DNA of 64,000 nt from Pseudoxanthomonas sp. JBR18 (GCF_028198165.1 NZ_CP116339.1:2549001-2613000); one strand, 5' to 3'. Shown: positions 36,451-46,104, counted from the first letter of the stretch. Numbers and translations are program-made. The notes: generated from the letters alone by a model not told the origin.

Positions 36451-38826
36451 TCAGGCGGCGTGGTGGCGCTGCTGGGCGAAGGTCCGGGCCTTCTTCTTGC
36501 CGGTGGGCCCGCTGACGGCCGGCGTGGTCGAGGCGCGCACCGCCTCCAGGAACTCCTGGCCCCAGCGATCCACGTCGTAGTACTCGACGATGTCGTAGAG
36601 CTGGCGCAGGCGGTCACCGGCCTCATCGTCGGGCATCTGCAGGGCCTGGGACAGCGCGGCGGTCAGGTCGGCCTGGTCGTGCGGGTTGGTCAGCACCGCG
36701 CCCTTGAGCTCGGCGGCCGCGCCGGCGAACTCGCTCAGCACCAGGATGCCGTTGCCGCCTTCGATGCCCTGGGTCGCCACGAACTCCTTGCCGACCAGGT
36801 TCAGGCCGTCGCGCAGCGGGGTGATCCACATGACCTGGGCGGCCGCGTAATGCGCCACCACCTCCGCAAACGGGAAGGCCTGGGCAAAGAAGCGCACCGG
36901 CGTCCAGTCCAACTGGGCGAAGCGGCCGTTGATGCGGCCCACGGCCTGCTCGATCTGGTTCTGCAGCTGGCGGTAGACGGTCATTTCCTTGGCCGCCGGC
37001 ACGCAGATCATCAACAAGGTGACCTTGTTGTACAGGTGGGGATGCGACTCGAGCAGTCGCTCGAAGGCTTCCAGCTTGGCCAGGGTGCCCTTGGTGTAGT
37101 CCAGGCGCTCGACCGACAGCACCAGCTTGCGGGCGCCGATCTCGCGACGCAGCTTGTAGATGTTGTTGCGCACATCCGGATTGGACAGCACGTCCTTGAT
37201 CCGGCGCAGGTCGGTGCCGACCGGATGCGCGCCCAATGCCACCTCGCGTCCGGCCACGCGCAGGCGGGTGGTCATCGTGTCCAGGCCCACCGCGCAGCCG
37301 TAGGTGAGGAAGCGCGGCGCGCAGCTTTCGCTGCGCAGCCGTTCGACCGGGGCCACGCCGCGCACCACGTCCACGAAATTCTCCACCTGGCGCGGGATGT
37401 GGAAGCCCACGTAGTCGCACGACAGCAGGCTGCCGATGATCTCCTTGCGCCAGGGCACCACGTTGAACACGTCGGCCGAGGGGAAGTAGGTGTGGTGGAA
37501 GAAGGCGATCTTCACGTCCGGGCGCATCTCGCGCAGGTAGGCCGGCACCATCCACAGGTTGTAATCGTGGATCCAAATGGTCGCGCCCTCGGCCGCCTCG
37601 GCGGCGGTGGCCTCGGCGAACTTGCGGTTGACCTTGAGGAACACCTGCCAGTCGTCCTCGCGGAACTTGGCGCGTTCCCAGAACACGTGCAGCATCGGCC
37701 AGAACGCTTCCTTGCTGAAGCGCTTGTAGAAGATGTCCACCTCCTGCTTGCTCAGCGGGACGCGCGCGGCCGTCAGGTTGGGATATTTCTCATCGACCGT
37801 GGTGTGGGTCTGGAACGGTCCACGCTTGGGGTCGTCGATGCTCCAGGCCACCCACGAGCCGGTCTGCCCGCCCTGGAAGAACCCCAGCAGCGAGGGAATG
37901 ATGCCGTTGGGCGACTTTGGCTGGCGGCGCACCACCTCGCCATCTTCGAAGAACTCCTCGTAGGGCAGGCGGTGGTAGACCATCAGCAGCTCGGCCTTGC
38001 CGGTCGGCGCGGTGCGCGAGACCGGCAGGTAGGGGTCGTCCTTGGCCAGCAGCTTGAAATGGTTGATCGCCTCCAGGATGCCGCCGCAGCCGGGCTGCTC
38101 GGCGTGCAGCACATCGCTGAGCGAGCCGGTGGCCTCGATCAGCGCCGGCTCCGAGTCGCCCACGCAGACACCGCGGAAGCCGGCCATGTACATCGACAGG
38201 TCGTTGAGGGTGTCGCCGGCCACCAGGACCTTGTCGCGGGGCAGCTTGAGCTGCTTGGACAAGGCCTTGAGCGTGCGGCCCTTGTCGGTGTCCGGCGGCA
38301 GGATGTCCAGGTAGCGGTCGGCCGAGTACAGCACCGAGCAGCCCAGCTGGCCCACGGCTTCCTCGATCTGCGGGCGCAGCTGGGTCAGCGTTTCGGGATC
38401 GCAGAAGTACGAGCAGCGACGCTCCTGCGGCACGTCCTGGCGGACCAGGGCGGGGAAGGCGCGCATGGCCTGGGCCACGGTCTGTTCGCCCGGCCAGCGT
38501 CCGTCGATCTTGGACTGCAGGGGCTGCAGCGGCAGCAGGCTGTGCCCGTCGACCACGGTCGCGCCAACGTCGCAGACCACGTAGTCGGGGCGGGGGATGG
38601 CCGGGTCGGTCAGTAGCGGCATGACCGCTTCCAGCCCGCGGCCGGTGATGAAGATCAGGCAGATCTCGGGGTGTTGATCGACCAGCCGGTAGAGGCGGTG
38701 GCGCTGGTCGGGGCTGCCCGCCAGGAAGGTGCCATCCAGGTCGGTGGCCAGGATCAGTTTCGGCTCGGGCCGGGCCTGGGTGGAGCGGGGTGAGGTGTTG
38801 CGTGCGTTGGCGGTCAATTCACTCAA
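36451..38826 (-). CDS. ggpPS: Bifunctional glucosylglycerol-phosphate synthase/phosphatase
   Basis: A 791-residue fusion: an N-terminal HAD/sucrose-phosphatase-like domain (about 20-265; DLDGT at 29-33, VLVAGDTLNDLSM) joined to a GT20 domain (about 280-760; HDYNLWMVPAYLR, FFHHTYFPSADVF, SVERLDYTKG, LRDGLNLVGKEF). The order phosphatase-then-synthase and the adjacent YcaD-like MFS gene match the ggpPS-ycaD locus described in Stenotrophomonas rhizophila, which makes the compatible solute glucosylglycerol from ADP-glucose and glycerol-3-phosphate under salt stress. A trehalose-phosphate synthase/phosphatase fusion is the alternative. The start is TTG, 6 bases after AGAGGA, 12 bases from the MFS stop. 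Confidence 0.8.
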   Translation of the reverse strand: MSELTANARNTSPRSTQARPEPKLILATDLDGTFLAGSPDQRHRLYRLVDQHPEICLIFITGRGLEAVMPLLTDPAIPRPDYVVCDVGATVVDGHSLLPLQPLQSKIDGRWPGEQTVAQAMRAFPALVRQDVPQERRCSYFCDPETLTQLRPQIEEAVGQLGCSVLYSADRYLDILPPDTDKGRTLKALSKQLKLPRDKVLVAGDTLNDLSMYMAGFRGVCVGDSEPALIEATGSLSDVLHAEQPGCGGILEAINHFKLLAKDDPYLPVSRTAPTGKAELLMVYHRLPYEEFFEDGEVVRRQPKSPNGIIPSLLGFFQGGQTGSWVAWSIDDPKRGPFQTHTTVDEKYPNLTAARVPLSKQEVDIFYKRFSKEAFWPMLHVFWERAKFREDDWQVFLKVNRKFAEATAAEAAEGATIWIHDYNLWMVPAYLREMRPDVKIAFFHHTYFPSADVFNVVPWRKEIIGSLLSCDYVGFHIPRQVENFVDVVRGVAPVERLRSESCAPRFLTYGCAVGLDTMTTRLRVAGREVALGAHPVGTDLRRIKDVLSNPDVRNNIYKLRREIGARKLVLSVERLDYTKGTLAKLEAFERLLESHPHLYNKVTLLMICVPAAKEMTVYRQLQNQIEQAVGRINGRFAQLDWTPVRFFAQAFPFAEVVAHYAAAQVMWITPLRDGLNLVGKEFVATQGIEGGNGILVLSEFAGAAAELKGAVLTNPHDQADLTAALSQALQMPDDEAGDRLRQLYDIVEYYDVDRWGQEFLEAVRASTTPAVSGPTGKKKARTFAQQRHHAA

Positions 38827-38838
38827 TGGAAGTCCTCT

Positions 38839-40062
38839 TTATGAAGGCGAAGGGGTTTCGGTCTCGGGCATGAGTTCCAGGGCGGAAGGGGTGGTGCGCA
38901 GCATCGGGCGGAAGGGCGCCTCGAAGGCACGGTGGCGGGCAAAGCGCAGGCGGGCCAGCAGGTAGGCCGCCAAAGCCAGCAGCATCACCGCGAAGTACAT
39001 CGGTAAGGCCTGCGGGCCGAAGCGCTGCATGGCGCCGCCAGCCAGGGCCGGGCCGATGGCCGAGCCGACGCCGTTGACCAGCAGCAGGCTCGAGCAGCCC
39101 GACAGCAGGTGCTCGCGTGGCAGGTAGTCCAGCATGTGGGCCACGGCGAACGGATACATCGAAAACGCCAGACCGCCGAACAGGAAGTACAAGCCGAACA
39201 GCCAGCGGTGCTCGTGTTGGACGCCCGGCAGCAGCATGCACAGGGCCACGCCGGCCGCGGCCAGCGCGACCAGTGCCAACGCCGCGCGGCGGTCGCGGCC
39301 ATTGCTGATCCGGCCCAGCGGTACCTGCAGCAGGGCGCCGCCGACGATGGCGGCCAGCATGAACATCGCCACCCCGCGCGTATCCAGGCCCACGCGCCCG
39401 GCATACACCGGCGACAGGCCCCAGAAGGCGCCCATCGCCAGGCCGGACAGGGCCGCGCCGACCGTGGCCGCCGGCGCCAGCGCATAGAGCTGGCGCATGG
39501 TGAAGCGCGACATCTGCGGAATCTGCGGCTGCTCGGCCCGGGTGGCGCTGACCGACATCACTGCCGCGCAGACCAGGATGGCCGCCACGGTGAACAGCGT
39601 GGCGTGGGCCATGCCGCCCCAGCCGAACAGCACCTGCCCCAGGGCCAGCGCGGACAGGTTGATCATCATGTACAGCGAAAACACCCGGCCTCGGCGGCTG
39701 GCATCGGGCTCGGCGTTGAACCAGCTCTCGATGGTGGTGTACAGGCCGACCAGCGCGATGCCGGTGATCAGCCGCAGCACCCCCCAGGTCCAGGCATGGA
39801 CCCAGACTGGATGCAGCAGCACGGCGATGGCCGCCAGCGCGGCGAAGAAGGAAAACGCGCGGATGTGCCCGATCCGGCGGATCAGTGGCGGGCCGATGAA
39901 AGTGCCGAAAAAGAAGCCCGCGAAATAGCCGGACATCACCAGTCCCAGCGTGCGGTCGTCAAAACCGGCCTCGGTCCCGCGGACCGCCAGCAAGGTACCC
40001 AGCAGCCCGCTGCCCGTCAGCAACAGGGCAACGCCCAGCATGAGAGTCGTGAGCCGCAGCAT
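38839..40062 (-). CDS. YcaD-like MFS transporter
   Basis: A 407-residue, 12-helix major-facilitator protein. The motif after helix 4, GLYTTIESWFNAEPDASRRGR, is typical of YcaD-type carriers. It is the first gene of the operon with ggpPS (12-base gap), so glucosylglycerol or a related solute is the likely cargo, either for retention by re-uptake or for export. The start at 40062 is preceded by GAGCAGG and an AT-rich promoter region with direct repeats at 40112. Confidence 0.85.
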   Translation of the reverse strand: MLRLTTLMLGVALLLTGSGLLGTLLAVRGTEAGFDDRTLGLVMSGYFAGFFFGTFIGPPLIRRIGHIRAFSFFAALAAIAVLLHPVWVHAWTWGVLRLITGIALVGLYTTIESWFNAEPDASRRGRVFSLYMMINLSALALGQVLFGWGGMAHATLFTVAAILVCAAVMSVSATRAEQPQIPQMSRFTMRQLYALAPAATVGAALSGLAMGAFWGLSPVYAGRVGLDTRGVAMFMLAAIVGGALLQVPLGRISNGRDRRAALALVALAAAGVALCMLLPGVQHEHRWLFGLYFLFGGLAFSMYPFAVAHMLDYLPREHLLSGCSSLLLVNGVGSAIGPALAGGAMQRFGPQALPMYFAVMLLALAAYLLARLRFARHRAFEAPFRPMLRTTPSALELMPETETPSPS

Positions 40063-40111
40063 CAGTGCGACCTGCTCGGGGAAAGGGTGCCGGTCACCGC
40101 TGAAATCATAA

Positions 40112-40128
40112 CATATTGATTCATATTG
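40112..40128. promoter_or_regulatory. CATATTG direct repeat in AT-rich promoter
   Basis: CATATTGATTCATATTG is a pair of exact 7-base repeats with 10-base spacing, in a markedly AT-rich stretch between the minus-strand MFS/ggpPS operon and the plus-strand antiporter. On the minus strand TATGAT (about 40104-40109) could be the -10. One-turn spacing suggests tandem binding of a regulator. Confidence 0.4.
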
Positions 40129-40285
40129 AAAAAGTGGCGTGGCCGCCGCGTCGGCGGCGCCGCGCCCGGCGCCTTGCGCGTGCTCGCGTGCCGGCGGGAT
40201 CGCCGCGCCTGCACTGTCCCCGGGGCTTGCCGTGGGGCAACGCGACCTAGACCATCATGCCCCTTGCCAGGATGAAAGCCCCGTC

Positions 40286-41644
40286 GTGAGCCCCGAACTT
40301 GTCTATCTGCTGCTGATCTTTGGCCTGCTGGTCATCCCGCGTTTCCTGCAGCAGTTCAAGCTGCCGGCGCCGCTGACCTGCCTGCTGTTCGGGGTGGCCG
40401 CGATGCTGGTCCTGGGCCGCAAGTCGCACGACGAGGTGGTGGCCCTGCTGGCCACGCTGGGCATCTCCTCGCTGTTCCTGTTCGCCGGGCTGGAGGTGGA
40501 ACTCAAGGCGCTGCGCCGGGGGCTGTGGCCGCTGGTGATCCACCTGGTCATTCGCCTGCTCACCCTGCTGGCGGTGGGCTGGCTGGGCTGGCGCTACGCG
40601 CATCTGTCCTGGCAGGCGTCCGGACTGCTGGCCCTGGCGCTGCTGACCCCCTCCACGGGCTTCATCATCGACACCCTGGGGCGCCTGGGCCTGGACGAGA
40701 AAGAGCAGTTCTGGGTCACCAACAAGGCCATCGCCGGCGAATTGCTGGCCCTGGTCAGCCTGTTCGTGGTCCTGCAGGCGGCCAATCCGCCGCTGCAGAT
40801 CGCCGGCTCCTCGCTGGCGCTGCTGGCCATGCTGCTCGGCCTGCCGCTGCTGTTCGTGGCCCTGGGGCGCTGGGTGCTGCCGCATTCGCCGGGATCGGAG
40901 TTCTCACTGCTGGTGATGGTGGGCGTGATCGCGGCCTACATCACCTATTCGCTGGGCGTGTACTACCTGGTCGGCGCCTTCATCACCGGCCTGGTCGCGC
41001 GTCTGCTGCGCCAGCGCATGCCCAAGCTGGCCTCCCACGACAACCTGCACGCGGTGCGCCTGTTCGCCAGCTTCTTCGTGCCGTTCTACTTCTTCAATGC
41101 CGGCACCAAGGTGCCGGCCGGCGCGCTGAGCCTGGAGGCGCTGGGGATCGGCCTAGCGCTGACGGCGGTGGTGCTGCCGCTGCGGGTCGGGGTGATCTGC
41201 GTGCAGCGCAAGCTGATGTTCGGCGAGGCGTTTTCCACCGGCCTGCGTGTGGGCACGGCGCTGGCGCCGACCCTGATCTTCACCCTGGTCCTGGCCGGCA
41301 TCCTGCGCGATCGCTTTCATGTGTCCGACGCGCTGTTCGGCGGGTTGCTGCTGTACGCGGCGCTGACCACCCTGCTGCCCTCGCTGGTGTTCCGCACCCC
41401 GTTCGACGTCGATCCGGTGGAGAACGAGCCCGAGCACCTCGCTCCGGCGGCCGGCGGAGCGGCGTCGACCCTGATGGTGCCGGGGACCTCCGAATGGCAC
41501 GCCAGCCGGGCCCCAGCCGGCGGCGTGGTCAATCCCCCGCCGCCGATGCCGAGCCCGGGGGCGCAGACCGCCAGGTCAGCGCCAGAGGTCGCCGACGACG
41601 GTCCGTTGCCTGAGGACAGCGGCCGCACCGACCGTACCGCTTGA
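40286..41644 (+). CDS. Cation/proton antiporter, CPA2 family
   Basis: A 452-residue membrane protein with about 12 helices (through residue 390) and a Pro/Ala-rich hydrophilic tail of some 60 residues. Helices 4-5 include LTPSTGFIIDTLGRLGLDEKEQFWVTNKAIAGE, like the CPA2/NhaS-KefB group (polar residues in the ion pathway). It exchanges Na+ or K+ for protons. Divergent from ggpPS, it forms with it a likely osmotic/salt-stress cluster. The GTG start at 40286 is used because upstream residues do not resemble a signal or helix. Confidence 0.8.
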   Translation: MSPELVYLLLIFGLLVIPRFLQQFKLPAPLTCLLFGVAAMLVLGRKSHDEVVALLATLGISSLFLFAGLEVELKALRRGLWPLVIHLVIRLLTLLAVGWLGWRYAHLSWQASGLLALALLTPSTGFIIDTLGRLGLDEKEQFWVTNKAIAGELLALVSLFVVLQAANPPLQIAGSSLALLAMLLGLPLLFVALGRWVLPHSPGSEFSLLVMVGVIAAYITYSLGVYYLVGAFITGLVARLLRQRMPKLASHDNLHAVRLFASFFVPFYFFNAGTKVPAGALSLEALGIGLALTAVVLPLRVGVICVQRKLMFGEAFSTGLRVGTALAPTLIFTLVLAGILRDRFHVSDALFGGLLLYAALTTLLPSLVFRTPFDVDPVENEPEHLAPAAGGAASTLMVPGTSEWHASRAPAGGVVNPPPPMPSPGAQTARSAPEVADDGPLPEDSGRTDRTA

Positions 41645-41705
41645 TTCGGCGGCCCGCAGGCCCCACCGTTGCGACCTCTCGCGTTTGCCTGACCACTTCA
41701 CTGCC

Positions 41706-42011
41706 ATGCCGATCTACGCCTTCCAATGCACCACCTGCGGCCACAGCTTCGACCGTTTGCAGAAGCTCTCCGATGCCGACCCGGATACCTGCCCCAGCTG
41801 TGGGGCGCCCACGGTGAAGCGGCAGGTCACCGCGCCGTCGTTTCGGCTGGCCGGGGGGGGCTGGTACGAGACCGACTTCAAGAAGGACGGCGACAAGAAG
41901 CGCAACCTGGTCGAAGGAAACAGTGGTGGCAGTTCGACGCCGGCTGCCGCCACACCGGCCGCCAGTTCACCGGCGCCGAGTTCCGGTGGTTCTTCGGGCA
42001 GCAGTGACTGA
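41706..42011 (+). CDS. FmdB-type zinc-ribbon protein
   Basis: A 101-residue protein starting MPIYAFQCTTCGHSFDRLQ, with the C-X2-C ... C-X2-C zinc ribbon (CTTC, CPSC) at residues 8-41, and a Ser/Ala/Pro-rich tail. FmdB-like proteins are widespread and have been proposed as regulators; the function here is unknown. Often encoded beside aspS in proteobacteria, but in this window aspS is 10 kb away. Confidence 0.85.
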   Translation: MPIYAFQCTTCGHSFDRLQKLSDADPDTCPSCGAPTVKRQVTAPSFRLAGGGWYETDFKKDGDKKRNLVEGNSGGSSTPAAATPAASSPAPSSGGSSGSSD

Positions 42012-42470
42012 ATTGGCCGCGGCCGCCAGAAAGCCGGGGCCTGTCTGACCTCTTGGCGAATATCGCCAAGGGGCCGGACGCTTGAAAGAGGCAACCGGTC
42101 GGCGCGCTTCCTGGCGGCTTCGCTGGGCCAGGGCCGCGCTCCGCGGCGCCAACGTGCGGCGGCCGGCATCGTCCGGGCGATGCCAGCCACGGCCTGCGTG
42201 GAAGGTGCGCTGGTGCAGAGTCGGTTTCCGGCTGGTGCGAAGGTCTTGGACCCTCGGTCCTCGGCCGAAGCCAACGCTCTGATGGGCAAGCCGTCGGATC
42301 ACTCGTTTCGTGACAAGGAAGAGATTCCCCGGGGCCTGCCTGGCGTGGGTCGATCGGTCCGGTCGGCCGTGTGCACGAGGTGCAATCCAGTGATGGCGGC
42401 CTGCATGTCGTCCCGAGTGCTGCGGGTCATGGATTCCGTGGTTCGGTCGCCGACTCGGGCGCGCATTGGG
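42012..42470. other. Intergenic region without a recognised gene
   Basis: A 459-base stretch between convergent genes. The only clear structure is the palindrome CTTGGCGA-ATA-TCGCCAAG (42052-42070), 41 bases after the FmdB stop; it lacks a T-run. Short reading frames here have no ribosome-binding site or domain. Confidence 0.5.
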
Positions 42471-43958
42471 TCATGGGGCTGATTCGCGCGCCTGGACATC
42501 GAACCGTTTGCCGGGCGGCTGGGGCGTATCGATCGTCCTGGTGCCGCTCGAAGCCCGGACGCCCCGGCTCACCGTGTGTGGCGAGCGCAGGATGGAGCGG
42601 TCGTGTTGACCGCAGGAGCCGTCGGGCGTGGTGTCCGCCGATGGCCGTGCAGAGCGTCGAGCCTGTGCACGCCCCACCCACAGGGCGAGCGCCATCCATC
42701 CCAATGCCAGCGGCAGCACCGCACCGACCAGGCCGCCCATCGCCATCCCCAGCCGACTCAGCGCGCCCTCGGTCTGCGCACCGACCACGTCGCCTGCGCG
42801 ATAGACGAAGGTGTCGATGAGGGCCTTGGCCTTGTACTTGTCTTCACGGTCGACCACGGTGAACAGCGCCTCGCGCGCTGGCTGGGCAATACCACGCTGC
42901 ACCGCCCGGGTCCCTGCTTCCAGCAGGACCAGGCCCAGGAAGGAGCCGTAGGTCGCCAGCCCGAGGAAGCCCAACGCGGTGGTCACGGGCAGGAGCGCCA
43001 GCGTGAGGCCCAGGCCGAAGCGTTTGATGATCCGGCTGGCCAGGGTGAGCTGCAGCATCAGCACCGCCACATGCGTCCACATGTCGATCTTGCCGAGGAT
43101 CGCCGTCCTCATGTCCAAGTCGTCGGCGATCGCCTCGACCATTTGCAGCCGGGTGAAATACACGAACGTCGCTATCACCGCCGTCAGCAGGACGTAGCCA
43201 GCGACGCCGCACAGATAGGGGGAGCCGAGCACCGAGCGGATGCCGGCCCAGGCGCTGCCGCCGATGCGCCCGCGCTCGTCTGAACGTGACGGTGGCCCGA
43301 CGCCGTCCTCGATCGCCCGGCCCGGCGCGATCCACTGCAGCAGCCAGGCAGCCAGCATGCCCAGCAGCAGAAAGCCACTGGCGACCGGCAGCAGGCTGGA
43401 CGTGCCCAGCGATGCGGCCAACACCGACGTGAGCCAGGGGCCGAAGATCGCGCCGAGCGTGCCGCCCACCGAGACCAGGGCGAAGAAGCGCTTGCCCTGA
43501 TCGCTGGTGAAGTGGTCGGCCAGCAATGCCCAGAACACCATCGTCGCAAACAGGTTGAACACGTTGAACCAGACGTAGAACACCTGGCTGCTCACCGCTG
43601 CCACGCCTCCCGGCGCAAATGTCATCAGGCCCCAGAATCCCAACAGGCTCAGCGCCAGGAAGCCGTAAGTGGCGCCGATGACCTGCGACCGCTTCAGGCG
43701 ACCGACCACCCATCCGAACAGCGGATTCATCGCCAGCGTCACCACCGCCGTCACGGCGATGAGCGAGCGCACGCTTTCGATCCCGTGTTCCAGGCCCAGC
43801 GCGTCGCGCGCCGGTCGCAACAGCATCAATGCCGTCAGTACGAAGAACAGGCACAGCGCGGCGGTCAGCACCTGTCCCCCTTCTCCGCGGCGGAGGTTGA
43901 ACATGGCCTGCCACGGGCGTGAGCGACGCGAGGCTGTCGACATTTCGGTTCGGCTCAT
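42471..43958 (-). CDS. ATP/ADP-translocase-like (TlcC/Npt) membrane carrier, copy A
   Basis: A 495-residue, 12-helix carrier. Conserved blocks are LTALMLLRPARDALGLEHG, ATMVFWALLADHFTSDQGKR, PAREALFTVVDREDKYKAK and LIDTFVYRAGDVVGAQ, which resemble the nucleotide transporter (COG3202, TlcC/Npt) family and related MFS proteins. About 65 C-terminal residues are hydrophilic and basic. It is highly similar to copy B at 46143. GGGAGG precedes the ATG. It follows SDR copy A by 63 bases as the last gene of a likely five-gene operon. Substrate (nucleotide, cofactor or other) is not known. Confidence 0.65.
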   Translation of the reverse strand: MSRTEMSTASRRSRPWQAMFNLRRGEGGQVLTAALCLFFVLTALMLLRPARDALGLEHGIESVRSLIAVTAVVTLAMNPLFGWVVGRLKRSQVIGATYGFLALSLLGFWGLMTFAPGGVAAVSSQVFYVWFNVFNLFATMVFWALLADHFTSDQGKRFFALVSVGGTLGAIFGPWLTSVLAASLGTSSLLPVASGFLLLGMLAAWLLQWIAPGRAIEDGVGPPSRSDERGRIGGSAWAGIRSVLGSPYLCGVAGYVLLTAVIATFVYFTRLQMVEAIADDLDMRTAILGKIDMWTHVAVLMLQLTLASRIIKRFGLGLTLALLPVTTALGFLGLATYGSFLGLVLLEAGTRAVQRGIAQPAREALFTVVDREDKYKAKALIDTFVYRAGDVVGAQTEGALSRLGMAMGGLVGAVLPLALGWMALALWVGRAQARRSARPSADTTPDGSCGQHDRSILRSPHTVSRGVRASSGTRTIDTPQPPGKRFDVQARESAP

Positions 43959-44021
43959 GGGGCCTCCCGGCCACAGTCGCGTCCGGGAGGCGGGCAGGGG
44001 AGCGCTTGGGTGAAGTGGCGA

Positions 44022-45080
44022 TCAACGGCGCAGCGCGGGGAAGCGCACGCCGGTGATTTCTTCTGAGACCGCCCACAACTGAGCCGACGCTGCCGAGTCC
44101 TTGACGGCGGCGGGGACTGTCGCAAGGCCGAGCGGGCCGCGGATCTCGCGGTCACCGATCGGGCCGTAGTAGGCGCCACCTTGCGCCTCGGGCGCAGTGG
44201 CGGCGTACAGCGTGGGCACGGCGCCCTGGGCCGCGGTCTGGAGGTGCTCGCGCATGGCGGACCACTGACGACCCTGGGCGCTGTCCAGGCCCGGGCCGCG
44301 CGCAACCAGCTCGGTCACCGCGACACCGGGATGAGCGGCGACGCTGCGGATGCCCCAGCCAGCCGCGTCGCTACGTCGTTGCAGTTCGAATGCGAACATC
44401 AGACAGGCCAGCTTTGACTGGGCATAGGCGACCATCGGTACATAAGCCTGCGTGGACTGCAGGTCATCGAAATGGATGCCGCCCTGGTGGACGGCGATGC
44501 TGGACAGCGTGACCACGCGGGGAGCATCACTTTTGCGCAGCAGCGGCAGCAACTCGGCGGTCAGCACGAAATGGCCAAGGTAGTTGGTGGCAAACTGCAG
44601 CTCGAAGCCGTCAACGGAGGTGCCGCGTTCCGGCGGCGCCATGATCGCGGCGTTATTGATCAGGCCATCCAACCTGGGCAACGTGGTGCCAAGACGCCCG
44701 GCCAGGGACCGAACCGAAGACAGGTCGGCGAGATCGACGTGCTCGAACTGGACCTGGGCCTCGGGGACCGCCTGCCTGATCTGATCGATCGCCTGCTGGC
44801 CGCGTTGGGGGTTGCGTGCGGCGATGATCACCTGTGCGCCCGCGGCTGCCAGCGCCTTGGCGTCCTCGAAGCCCATGCCGCTGGTGCCTCCGGTGATCAG
44901 GACGATGCGACCGGCCTGGGAGGGCATGTCGGCCAAGCTCCAGTCGGATTTGGGTGGGGTCTGCGCCAGCGCGGTACCTGAAGAGAGCGCGTAGCCCAGC
45001 AGCACGCCAAAGGCGGCCAAGTGGCTGCGCCATCCGGAACGCGTTGCGCGCGTGTCGTTCGTTTGCGGTAAGTGGATCAT
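44022..45080 (-). CDS. Exported short-chain dehydrogenase, copy A
   Basis: A 352-residue short-chain dehydrogenase/reductase with TGGTSGMG (cofactor loop), a slightly altered INNAAIM in place of NNAG, serine in VVTLSSIAVH and the catalytic YAQSK. The first 40 residues look like a cleavable signal peptide (SHLAAFGVLLGYALSSGTALA-Q). Retinol-dehydrogenase/WW-oxidoreductase-like sequences are similar in the core. The enzyme is paralogous to copy B (48756). The exported location is odd because NAD(P)H is normally cytosolic. GAGGA precedes the ATG. Substrate unknown. Confidence 0.75.
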   Translation of the reverse strand: MIHLPQTNDTRATRSGWRSHLAAFGVLLGYALSSGTALAQTPPKSDWSLADMPSQAGRIVLITGGTSGMGFEDAKALAAAGAQVIIAARNPQRGQQAIDQIRQAVPEAQVQFEHVDLADLSSVRSLAGRLGTTLPRLDGLINNAAIMAPPERGTSVDGFELQFATNYLGHFVLTAELLPLLRKSDAPRVVTLSSIAVHQGGIHFDDLQSTQAYVPMVAYAQSKLACLMFAFELQRRSDAAGWGIRSVAAHPGVAVTELVARGPGLDSAQGRQWSAMREHLQTAAQGAVPTLYAATAPEAQGGAYYGPIGDREIRGPLGLATVPAAVKDSAASAQLWAVSEEITGVRFPALRR

Positions 45081-45288
45081 TGGTCGGTCCTCACGGTTGG
45101 TAGGAGATGGATGCATTGAAGGAGGGGTGACATGGTTGGTGGTCTGTGTCGCGTTGGCAGCTGACGATCCGCGGCTCGGCCCTGATGTCGGTCCTGGCCA
45201 GCCAGGGGGCGGGGACGGAGCCTGCTTGGCGCCGGGCATGTCTCGGGAGGGCGTCCGCGGGATCGCGCGCATCAAGATCGAGGCTTCC

Positions 45289-46104
45289 TCAGAAGCGCCT
45301 GCTCAGGCCCAGGACCACGCGCCCGATCCCGTTGTTGCGATGGCGGCCAGCTCCATCGTGGTCCGACTCCAGCAGTGGGCTGTCGCTGATCTCGCTGGGC
45401 AGGAACTGGTACTCGACTGCCCCGAGCAGCTGCCATTGCGTCGATCCGATCGCATGCGTCGTCATCAGGCCGATCTTCGGAACAACCGCTGATCCAGGCG
45501 AATACGCGGTGACGCCGCGCGCAACCTCTTCGTCCAGGATTCCGAAGTAATAGCCCGCCAGATCCGAGGACATCCGGCTGGCGCCCACGTTGGCCGTGAG
45601 CGTGGCGCCGTCGAACAGCCAGGTGTATCGGTAGTCGAGGGAAATCTCGTAACCGTCGCTGGTATCGGTGATGTCATGGACGGCCTCAAGCGAGATCGCC
45701 CCCCACGTCGAGCCGAAGGTCGCGCGGAGGCCAGCGTCCAGACCATCGTGGCGATCGCTCAGCAGGCTGGCGTCCACGCCGTTGGCCAGAAGCTCCGAAC
45801 GCCCCAGGTCGTGGATGTCGAAGCCGTCCATCCGGGCGGACAAGATCGCGTCGAACGTGAAACGACGGGATTGGTACAGGTGCACGCCGCCGGACGTCCC
45901 GCGGAAGAAAACGCGCGTTCCGTCATAGCTGACCAGCGGAAACGGCCGGACGCGTGATCCCTCGCCCGCATAGGGGCTGTCGATGACGGCCACGCCGGCG
46001 CCGACCGACCAGTTCCCCGAGGGTGCAGGCAGCGCTTGGGCAAACGCGGTGGCCGGAAGAGCGAGAAGTGCGAGCTTCACGAGCGCGCGTGAGGTCATGT
46101 TCAT
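45289..46104 (-). CDS. MipA/OmpV family outer-membrane protein
   Basis: A 271-residue protein with a signal peptide (LVKLALLALPATAFA-QA) and a beta-barrel of about 10-12 strands with alternating hydrophobic residues, ending ...RVVLGLSRRF with a C-terminal Phe for barrel assembly. The pattern GVAVIDSPYAGEGSRVRPFPLVSYDG is the MipA/OmpV signature. These proteins act as small porins or scaffolds and are often controlled by QseBC-like systems, as the divergent neighbour here suggests. It sits between the two translocase/SDR pairs. Confidence 0.85.
   Translation of the reverse strand: MNMTSRALVKLALLALPATAFAQALPAPSGNWSVGAGVAVIDSPYAGEGSRVRPFPLVSYDGTRVFFRGTSGGVHLYQSRRFTFDAILSARMDGFDIHDLGRSELLANGVDASLLSDRHDGLDAGLRATFGSTWGAISLEAVHDITDTSDGYEISLDYRYTWLFDGATLTANVGASRMSSDLAGYYFGILDEEVARGVTAYSPGSAVVPKIGLMTTHAIGSTQWQLLGAVEYQFLPSEISDSPLLESDHDGAGRHRNNGIGRVVLGLSRRF

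Noticed and set aside
36451..38826. Trehalose-6-phosphate synthase OtsA with fused phosphatase
   Set aside because: Domain order (phosphatase first) and the YcaD-like neighbour fit glucosylglycerol-phosphate synthase better; not excluded without assay.
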